This document shows, piece by piece, positions 1 to 6,549 of a stretch of 13,109 nucleotides of DNA; position 1 is the first letter of the stretch, and each line of letters begins with the position of its first letter. Both the position numbers and the translations under genes were made by a program. This stretch comes from Chrysochromulina tobinii (Eukaryota > Haptophyta > Prymnesiales > Chrysochromulinaceae). Under the pieces are notes generated by a model. That model worked only from the letters and a program-made list of their open reading frames with translations. It was not told the origin of the DNA and made no database searches. The stretch covers positions 1 to 13,109 of the forward strand of contig JWZX01002114.1 of NCBI GenBank assembly GCA_001275005.1. Direction: 5' to 3'.

Positions 1-1
1 C

Positions 2-418
2 CCACAGACCGACAATGGGAAGGTAGTTGCAATCTTCCACATCCTCACCTCGGTATCGTTGCTCGGCTCGCTGATCTCCGAGATCTTTTCTCTGCAGTCC
101 AAGCGTGCCGATATTCTGAAGCGCGCAGAGATGCTCAAACGACGCCTCGATCCGGATCTCATCACGTCCCTCGATAAGGACGGTGGTGGCGTGGACAAGA
201 CTGAGTTTGTGGTTGGGATGCTCGTGAAGCTTGAGCTCGTCGGCCAGGAGGACGTGGAGCCATATCTCAAGCAGTTCGCAAAGCTCGATGTGGACGGATC
301 AGGCGTGCTGACCAGCAAAGACCTCGAGGCAGCGGCACTTGCCATGGAGGCCAAGGTGGCTGAAATGAATACTCCCATTGAAGAACCCTCCGTTGCGGGG
401 GCGCGTTCTCGCGCCTGA
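2..418 (+). CDS. Two-pore-type K+ channel, C-terminal fragment with two EF-hands
   Basis: The frame is open from the left edge to a TGA at 416-418, giving 138 residues and no start, so most of the gene lies outside the window. The first visible residues (PQTDNGKVVAIFHIL) match the segment just after the filter of a K+ channel pore, where families of this type read GYGD..P.T..GK, followed by the last membrane helix (about residues 8-27). A basic stretch (residues 33-50) follows, then two EF-hand loops at 173-208 and 287-322. The second (DVDGSGVLTSKD) is canonical. The first (DKDGGGVDKTE) reaches its Glu one residue early. This order, pore then helix then paired EF-hands, is that of TPK/TPC-like two-pore K+ channels, which conduct K+ in vacuolar or plasma membranes under Ca2+ control. 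The pore signature is off-window, so a single-pore EF-hand channel is also possible. The gene converges with the minus-strand hydrolase. Confidence 0.75.
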   Translation, partial: PQTDNGKVVAIFHILTSVSLLGSLISEIFSLQSKRADILKRAEMLKRRLDPDLITSLDKDGGGVDKTEFVVGMLVKLELVGQEDVEPYLKQFAKLDVDGSGVLTSKDLEAAALAMEAKVAEMNTPIEEPSVAGARSRA

Positions 419-662
419 ACGGACTCGGCGGCGCACGTCTGTGTCCGGATAAGTCCGTTTTCGGCCCGTCGCCCGACTGTCGTTTGTCGCGTGCTGGTAC
501 ACGTCTATGCTGGTAAGTAGGCAGCTCCACTACTCAAACGCAACTTCACAATTGTTCCCAAGCCGTCGACCCAAGCCGGTCCGCCCGGCCTCGCCGACCC
601 GCGACCGACCGCTCTCCGAAAACTCTCCCAACCTCCCGTTGGCGCATGCAGTCACTTTTCCG
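419..662. other. Convergent intergenic region
   Basis: These 244 bp separate the stops of two convergent genes and should hold both 3' UTRs. I see no clear polyadenylation signal, RNA gene or strong repeat. A perfect donor-like GTAAGT occurs on the plus strand at 512-517, but it lies after the channel stop and leads into no recognisable exon. Confidence 0.5.
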
Positions 663-3600
663 TCACGGATTGACCTGCCAGCAGAAGCCACTCTGCACGC
701 TCGTGATCACCCCTATCGGGTCGGCGCCCGAGGGCAGCTGCCACGCCTGGTTGCCAGCCGCACTCTCCTCGTGGCAACTGTACATCTCAATCGAGTGCAC
801 CCCCACATCCTCATCGATGCAGCTATTGCCGCCCGAGCTCACCGAGTAGAGCTGACCGCTCTTCTTCTGAGCCCACTTCTGCTTGGCGCCCATGGTTCCG
901 TCACACGGTTTCACCTCGACAGCCTTGGTGTGCGAGTCGGGGTCGTCGTCTTCGCCGATTGTGATGCAGCCGCCGCTCGCATCGTGCAGCAGGCCGGAGC
1001 TCGCATTCCATGAGAAGCGCTGGGCAGGCATCGAGCCGGACGGCGCACACGGCGCAGTGCCTAGGTGTGGGAACCGTGTTCCCTCGGACAGCACCACCTT
1101 GTAGGCATGCACGGCGTCCAGTTGGGGCGTCTTGACCATGAGGAGTCCGCCCGCAGCAGGCTGCAGCGTGCGATCATGGAACCAGCCGCTCGGGAGATAT
1201 TCGAGCTCAGCCACTGAGGAGCAGGCATGGAGCGTGTCGATGACCGTGCCGTTGCCGTCCAGCAACTGCACGCCGCCCGAGGGGGGGCACTTTGGTGCGC
1301 ACCTGATGAGGGAGGCAATCGATGGCGTCATCAGAGATCATCAGAGGTCATCAGAGGTCATCAGAGGTCATCAGAGGTCATCAGTGGTCATCAGAGGTCG
1401 TCAGTGGTCATCAGAGGGCACCTTGGTGCGCACCTGCAGACGCCAGCTTCGCGACGTGAGCTGGCCCGTGAAGCTGCCCACCGACGCCCCAATCGAGATC
1501 GTCACGTTGCCGGTTTTGCCGGTACCCGCGACGTAGCCATCTGGCGCAACGACGCTGATCGGGATGCGCGCGTAGGCTGACTGCGGGGGCAGTGCGGCGC
1601 GCGTGACGCCGTCGTCCTCATAGAGCTCGAATGAGCTCGAACCATCTGGCCAGATCTCGAGGATGATGGGGTCGTGAAGTGCAGCGTCAAAGGACATCAG
1701 AGGCATCCAAGTGGGGATGATAGCCCCCGAGCGCACGAAGAGGGGCAGGGTGGCCAGAGGCGCATCGTACGCGTCGAGGGACGTGCCGCCCTTGTAAGCG
1801 CTCCCGTCCCAAAAGCTGTGCCACGTCATGCTCGCATTGCCTGGCAAGTATATGTCGCGCCGGGTGGCCGTTGGCGAGGTCAACGGGTGGAAGACGGGCG
1901 CGACCAGCAGCCACGGACCCGCCATGTACTCAAAGTCGGTGAAAGTGCTGCTGGCGTACAGGTACTCATCTGTGGGGAATTCGAGGAGCATCGCACGCAC
2001 GGGCGGCACGCCAGTGTCGTACGCGATGCGCGAGAGCGTGTACAGGTAGGGCGTCATGGAGGCCTTGAGCTCGAGGCTCGCACGATTGATGGAGGTATAA
2101 GGCTCGCCGTAGCTCCAGGGCTGCTTGTCCGGATTCTGCGCCCACCCGCTCATCGTCATCACCGTCGTCGTAAGTGCCTTCATCTGCAGATCGCGCACGT
2201 AAGTCTCTGCCGAGCCCCCGAAAATGCCGTCGACGTCGCCGCTCACATGTGCTTGCGCCGAGAAGCCGCAGCCCACAAACGTGGGGATCTGCCACTCAAT
2301 GTAGTCAAAGGAGCCCGAGTCATCGCCAGTCCACATGACGGCGTTGCGGTGCGTGCCGGCCCAACCCTCGACTGTCCAGATGAAGCGTCGAGCGTCGCTG
2401 TGATTCTCGATGCCGCCAGCGCACAGCTCGACGCCGTCGAAGGCATACCTGACGAGGGACGAAATCAAAGTCAATCAGCTGCCAAGCAGATGGCCATCAG
2501 ACGGCAGCACATGTACATCTCGAACCCCTCCCAACCTTACGTCGTGCCCGATGATGAGGAACGCAATCAAATGGCCATCAGGGACGCAATCCACGGCTGC
2601 CTGCTTGTAGTTCGACCTCATCCGACGCGTACTTGTACCCTGCGCCAATCCAGCCGACGTCGGTCTTGCACACGCGCGAGCCGGCTACGCCCACCTCGGC
2701 GGCGATGTTGGGCATGCCCGTACTAGTCCATAGCCCACCGTACATGCCGCGCTTGTGCAGCTCCGAGTAGACGTACCTGGTGAGGGAGGCAGTCACGTGG
2801 CAATGAGTCGCAATCCGTCGACGTACGTAAGATCGACGTACGTAAGATCGCTAAGGTCCTGTGGGAAGTCGACGGGCCCCTCGCCGTAGCCGCAGCCATA
2901 TCCGTCATTGACGAGCATCCAGCCATGAGGCATCTGGTGCTGCACGTACAAGTCGGCCACGCCGATCGCGGTGCGCGTCGAATTGCCGTGGCGCTCATTG
3001 TGGTAGCAATCCGAGTCGCCGAGGAAGAGCGCGTACAGTGGCGGCAAAAAGGGTGCGCCCGTGAGTGACGTGTACAAGCCGAGCACCTCCTTCAGACTCT
3101 GACGCGGCGAGAGAGCGATGAAGGCGTCGAAGCGCGAGCTCTCGTTGTGCGACGTGATGACGGGCGCGCCGAACGTATACGTGCCTGGCGCCCACGTGTT
3201 CCGCAGCACGCCGAAGCCAGCTGAAGACACGTACCACGGGGCCGAGTTCGGGTGGCCGCCGCGAGCCCAATTGTAGTCGACAGCGATCGTGATGGATGTG
3301 TCGCGGTGGCTCCATCGACCGTTTTGCATGCCGCCGCCGAAGAACCACTCCTTGGACAGCCCTGTGGGGGACGGCGCCACGTCGCGTGCGCTAGTCTGCC
3401 ACATCGAGTGCCGATTCCAGCTTAGGGGCAGGGCTTCGCTCATTAGGACAGTATCGCCGACCACGAGCGAGAGCCTGCATGGGGACTTGTATACGCGCGC
3501 GTAGACGGCTGGCTCGTCATCCGGAGCCACCACGGGTCCCACCTTAACGTAATTACCCTTGTCGACAGCGGGGGCCAAGGCCACGGGGCTATGTCCCACC

Positions 3601-3935
3601 AGCACGTCGGCGGCGGCACCAATGTCGGAGAAGTTGCCATCCAACTGTGCCCACCACCGGACAATCGTGGGCCCATGGAAGTAGAGGCGCAGCGCCACTG
3701 TCGCCGGTGCGTCGGCGCCGCTCGTGTTCGCGGTGCTTGCAGTGATTTGGCAAACGGTTGAGTCGCACTTGATGTCCTTTATGTCACCGAGCGTGCCGCT
3801 GCCAAACGAAATCGTCGAGGCCTCATCGGCCGCACGAGTGCGGAGGTGCATGGCACGGCGAGCCGCCTTGCGGGCTGCAAGATCGATGGGAGCCGAAGCG
3901 AGCGTGAGGGCGATGGTCATGATCGCGGGGACCAT
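663..3935 (-). CDS. Secreted GH31 glycoside hydrolase with ricin-B-like lectin domain, four exons
   Basis: The predicted exons are 3935-2842, 2776-2633, 2448-1434 and 1302-663, giving about 963 residues. The start is the ATG at 3935 in a strong GCCATGG context; the next 20 or so residues (MVPAIMTIALTLASA) look like a signal peptide. The GH31 core includes GGGMQNGRWSHRD, PPLYALFLGDSDCY, the putative nucleophile Asp in VCKTDVGW (near residue 404), and the putative acid/base Asp in MWTGDDSGS (near 455). It is followed by the typical C-terminal barrel and sandwich motifs GPWLLVAPV, YLPG and LFVRSGAIIP. GH31 enzymes retain anomeric configuration and act on alpha-linked glycosides, mostly alpha-glucosides; substrate is not predictable here. 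Exon 4 carries repeated Q-x-W/F motifs (AQRFSW, KQKWAQ, NQAWQL) and Cys pairs of a ricin-type beta-trefoil, probably sugar-binding. The exon 3-4 junction is uncertain: the strong CAG acceptor leaves exon 4 one base out of frame because of a seven-C run at 1281-1287. An in-frame alternative is donor 1421 with acceptor 1290. Confidence 0.85.
1303..1433 (-). other. GH31 intron 3 (131 nt), flanked by 21-bp direct repeats
   Basis: The strongest splice pair is CAG/GTGCGC (donor 1433) and CTCATCAG (acceptor 1303). The sequence CAGGTGCGCACCAARGTGCC plus one more C occurs at both ends (1416-1436 and 1285-1305) with one mismatch, so the donor and acceptor sit at the same point of a duplication. Most of the intron interior is a 10-bp tandem array. 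This pair leaves exon 4 one base out of frame unless the C run at 1281-1287 has six Cs. The pair 1421/1290 (AAG/GTGCCC with CCAAAG) is in frame, but its acceptor is weaker. Confidence 0.7.
1327..1416. repeat. Nine-copy 10-bp tandem repeat inside intron 3
   Basis: Nine consecutive 10-bp units of GTCATCAGAG on the plus strand (CTCTGATGAC in gene sense) fill 1327-1416 with no spacer. Most units are identical; the others differ by one or two bases (A for G at 1337; AGTG endings at 1377 and 1397 units; G for A in the 1397 unit). The array stops immediately before the donor-side copy of the flanking duplication. Confidence 0.9.
2449..2632 (-). other. GH31 intron 2 (184 nt)
   Basis: Donor is AA/GTACGC at 2632 and acceptor is CTCGTCAG ending at 2449, phase 2, joining GAGYK to YAFDGVE. 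The exon after the acceptor starts GTATGC, close to the donor GTACGC. The intron holds two internal copies of a motif like its own 3' end (GATTGCGTYCCTSATSA sense, at 2577-2591 and 2553-2568) and two copies of an 11-mer ATGGCCATCAG on the plus strand (2490-2500 and 2571-2581). Confidence 0.8.
2777..2841 (-). other. GH31 intron 1 (65 nt) with duplicated donor
   Basis: Donor is AC/GTACGT at 2841 and acceptor is CACCAG ending at 2777. Splicing joins ..DLT to YVYSELHK in phase 2 and removes an in-frame stop. A 15-bp tandem duplication (2820-2834 and 2835-2849) gives a second identical donor at 2826; using it would shorten the intron to 50 nt and insert five residues. GTACGTC occurs both at the donor and directly after the acceptor. 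Confidence 0.8.
2820..2849. repeat. 15-bp perfect tandem duplication at the intron 1 donor
   Basis: GACGTACGTAAGATC is present twice head to tail at 2820-2834 and 2835-2849. Each copy contains the donor GTACGT on the minus strand, so the duplication creates two equivalent 5' splice sites 15 nt apart in the same frame. Confidence 0.9.
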
Positions 3936-4066
3936 GGCGTCGGAGCAGCCGTCCAAGTCTCCAAAGAGCCCTCATCATCATGCAGGTTCCGCGAAAAATG
4001 ATCGAGACGGCGCCTTGTTATCTTTTTCTCACCTAGTCCACGCACAGAGACGATAGACCCAATCAC
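3936..4066 (-). promoter_or_regulatory. Short intergenic region upstream of the GH31 gene
   Basis: Only 131 bp separate the coiled-coil gene stop from the hydrolase ATG on the same strand, so this must hold the 3' UTR of one and the promoter and 5' UTR of the other. It contains a locally A/T-rich stretch (about 3990-4030) against a GC-rich background. No TATA box is obvious. The position supports a promoter role; no specific motif proves it. Confidence 0.35.
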
Positions 4067-6340
4067 TCACAGTGCATCGTACAGGCGGGAGTACATGACC
4101 GTGTAGAGTGGCTCTCCCCCATCGGTCTCCAGCGGCCTGCGGAACGGCGCGCGGTCACGCGTCTTCTCCCCCCCCGACAGCAGCCGGCTCATGATTTCCT
4201 CTTGAAGAGGGGCAGCAAGCATGGCGGCCCCGCGCTGGGCCGCATGACGCGTCGCATTCCGCCGCCGGCCGGCGCTGGCTGGACGGCCGAGCACCTGGTC
4301 ACCAGCGACAGAGCCCGGGACGGCGCTGCGATCCCCTGCGAGAAGCTCATCGATCCGCTGCTCAAAGAGCGTCGTGTCGGGCGCGTCCCCTCCCGGGCCC
4401 ACGCCTCCCGCGCCCACGCCTTCCGGACCAACGTCGCCCAGGTGGGCTCTCATGTGAACGCCAAGGTCGCGTGGATGAGGGCCAAGGGAGCCCACCATGA
4501 CGCCCGTGTGGGAGCCTGGGTGGGAGCGAATAGAGCGATGGCTGACCGCGCCGTGTTGGGCGACCGGGGGCAGGGACCGGGGCAGCCGCGCGGCGTGCGG
4601 CAGAAGACTCGTACTCAGAATCCCGAGGCCCACCTTGCTAGCCCGTGGTGGCTCCGGAGATTTATCCGGAGATTCGAGGTGTCTCCCATTACCGAGGGAG
4701 CACGCCGTGACCCCTCTTTCGCTCCAGATATTGCCCGAGATATTGAGCTCGAGCCGCTTGCGCGAGATTGCAGCGAGCTCAGCGGGTGTGAGGGCCTTCT
4801 GGCTCAGAAGGCCCATCTGCGGAAGTGAGTCGAGGCCGTTGACCAAGATAGAGGGCTCGGGGCATCCGGCGAGGGTGCGCACCAGATGGCCGCGGAGGCT
4901 CGCCATACTCTGGATCGCGCGCTTGACCAGCCGGCTGCGCTCCTCCTCAAGTTTCGCGATCCGCGTCGTGGCCAAATGCAAGCGCGTCGACAGTCCCTCG
5001 GCTCCCTCTCCGTCCGCGAAGGCGCCCCCGATGGCATCGATCGAGCGCGCAAGCTTCGACGCTTCCGCTCCCTTCGTCGCTGCGTCTGCCTGCGCGACCT
5101 GCAGCGCCGTACTGAGCGCATCGAGCTCGGTGCCGAGCTTGGCCACTTGGAGCTCGGCGGCACGGAGGGCGTCGTCCTTGGTGGCAGCGTCTGCGCGGGC
5201 CGAGGCGGCCATGGCGGCGCGCTTCTCTTCCGACGCACGTAGCGCTCGCGACACCTCCTCAAACTGCCCCTGTGTGAGAGTGAGCGACGCCACCGAAGCC
5301 TCGAGGGCCGCGCACCGCTCGTTCGCGCGCTCTAAGGCCATCTTCACGCCGCTCGCGCCGCGCCGCAAGTCGTCGAGGGCACTGCGCGCCGCCGCCGCCT
5401 CCGCGCTCGCTGTCGCCAGCTGATGTTCCAGCTTCGTGGTCGCCTCGGCAGCCGTTTGCACCAAGTGGCATGCGTGCCGCGCAGCGTCGCGCTCGTTGCA
5501 TGCTTCCGTGCATGCAGCCTCCCAAGCGCGCGCATCCTGGCGCGCAGCCTCGAGCGCCGCCACGCCGTTCTCCTGCGCCGACCGTAGCATCTGCACTTGA
5601 GCCATCGCCGAGTCCAAAGCTTCGCGAACACGATCTCGATCGGCACTCAATTCCAGGTGGCGCACGCGGTCCGCCTCCTGAGCCGCATGGCGCAAGCCTT
5701 CGAGGGCGCTCAGACGCTCGGTGAGCTGTGCCACCTCGGCATTCCGCTCCTGCTCGAGCGCCGCGCGCGCACCCGCATCGAGCTGAGAGCTGGCGCCCCC
5801 TCCATGCTTCAAGAACGCCAACTCCTCCTCCAGTCCCGTCGTCGTGAGCTGCAGCTCATGGATCTTGTCCTCAGCCTCACCGAGCCGGCTCAGCGCGTCC
5901 TGCAATGCGCCTGGGCCGAGCAGCTGCTCGCGCTGCTCGCGCAGGCGGTTCATGAGCGTCGTTTTCGACGCCTCCTCGATCTTCAGCGCCTCGTTTCGGA
6001 GGTGGGTCGAGGCAGCTACGCGGTTCGTTTCCAACTTGACTTTCCAGTGCAAGTCCTTCTCGTGGAGCTGCTTTCGATGCAGCTCGGCCTCCTCATGCAG
6101 CGCGGTCGCACATACATTCACGCTCTTTATGCACAGGGTGCCGATCTCGCGTTGCACCTCGTTGTGCACTGCACTGTCCGTGATCGCCTGCAGCAGGCGA
6201 GCTTCGCATTCCTTTGCCGCCACCTGCAAGGAGGCATGGTGATTGGCGAGCCGCTTAGCCTGCCCCGCATCGTCCTTCTTAGCTTGCTTCGCGCCGGAGA
6301 CAGCCGTCTCGAACTCGATCATGAAGCCGGGTCTCTGCAT
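4067..6340 (-). CDS. Long coiled-coil protein of unknown function
   Basis: This is a 757-residue uninterrupted frame starting at ATG 6340 (A at -3) and ending TGA at 4067. I do not recognise a family. Residues about 15 to 500 are highly charged, rich in Ala, Glu, Leu and Arg, with long heptad-like stretches (EAEDKIHELQLTTTGLEEEL, LEHQLATASAEAAAARSAL), so an extended dimeric coiled coil is expected, broken by a short Gly stretch near 180 (KHGGGASS). Residues about 505-757 are low-complexity, with Gly, Pro, His and Arg, including a GVGAGGVGPGG run, and probably disordered. There is no signal peptide, membrane segment or catalytic motif. Such proteins act as tethers or cytoskeletal, Golgi or centrosomal scaffolds, but that is generic inference. 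The gene is divergent from the ankyrin gene. The final codons overlap a donor-like GTGAGT at 4070-4065, so a further small exon cannot be excluded. Confidence 0.75.
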   Translation of the reverse strand: MQRPGFMIEFETAVSGAKQAKKDDAGQAKRLANHHASLQVAAKECEARLLQAITDSAVHNEVQREIGTLCIKSVNVCATALHEEAELHRKQLHEKDLHWKVKLETNRVAASTHLRNEALKIEEASKTTLMNRLREQREQLLGPGALQDALSRLGEAEDKIHELQLTTTGLEEELAFLKHGGGASSQLDAGARAALEQERNAEVAQLTERLSALEGLRHAAQEADRVRHLELSADRDRVREALDSAMAQVQMLRSAQENGVAALEAARQDARAWEAACTEACNERDAARHACHLVQTAAEATTKLEHQLATASAEAAAARSALDDLRRGASGVKMALERANERCAALEASVASLTLTQGQFEEVSRALRASEEKRAAMAASARADAATKDDALRAAELQVAKLGTELDALSTALQVAQADAATKGAEASKLARSIDAIGGAFADGEGAEGLSTRLHLATTRIAKLEEERSRLVKRAIQSMASLRGHLVRTLAGCPEPSILVNGLDSLPQMGLLSQKALTPAELAAISRKRLELNISGNIWSERGVTACSLGNGRHLESPDKSPEPPRASKVGLGILSTSLLPHAARLPRSLPPVAQHGAVSHRSIRSHPGSHTGVMVGSLGPHPRDLGVHMRAHLGDVGPEGVGAGGVGPGGDAPDTTLFEQRIDELLAGDRSAVPGSVAGDQVLGRPASAGRRRNATRHAAQRGAAMLAAPLQEEIMSRLLSGGEKTRDRAPFRRPLETDGGEPLYTVMYSRLYDAL

Positions 6341-6549
6341 CGTCGGGCTTTACATGTACCCGAACAACGAATCGACAATGAGGAAGTCGCCCATCTTATG
6401 AAACTCAGAAATTTTACCTTGCATGCACAGACGGATTCGTCTCCTCTACATGTACATCAAAAGACGCTTTACCTCACTCAAATCGTGTGGAAGGAAATTT
6501 CTTACACGTTCACAAACGTGTTCACACCCTGTGGTGTTTTGAGGCCAAG
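6341..6549. promoter_or_regulatory. Divergent promoter region between coiled-coil and ankyrin genes
   Basis: These 209 bp lie head to head between two ATGs and are clearly richer in A/T than the flanking genes, so they should contain both promoters and 5' UTRs. Two ACATGTAC palindromic octamers occur (near 6353 and 6449). Two inverted repeats lie close to the ankyrin start: ACACGTT-CACA-AACGTGT at 6504-6521 and ACACC-CTGT-GGTGT at 6524-6537. Either could be a factor site or a 5' UTR hairpin; no function is proven. Confidence 0.45.

Noticed and set aside
505-520. Donor-like CTG/GTAAGT on the plus strand
   Set aside because: It lies about 90 bp after the channel stop codon in the convergent intergenic region, and no plus-strand exon is recognisable downstream.
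1327-1416. CRISPR-like array or C/D-box snoRNA in intron 3
   Set aside because: The 10-bp units are contiguous with no spacers, so this is not CRISPR. TGATGA and CTGA strings resemble C and D boxes only because the decamer contains them; there is no single boxed structure with a terminal stem.
1674-2726. 350-codon open frame on the plus strand
   Set aside because: It lies antisense to GH31 exons 2-3 and across intron 2, is Arg/His/Ala-rich without domain features, and is a by-product of the GC-rich third positions of the real gene.
6487-6549. Start of the ankyrin protein at GTG 6487
   Set aside because: A GTG start is not expected in a nuclear eukaryotic gene; the ATG at 6550 has a strong context and the extra 21 residues show no ankyrin pattern.
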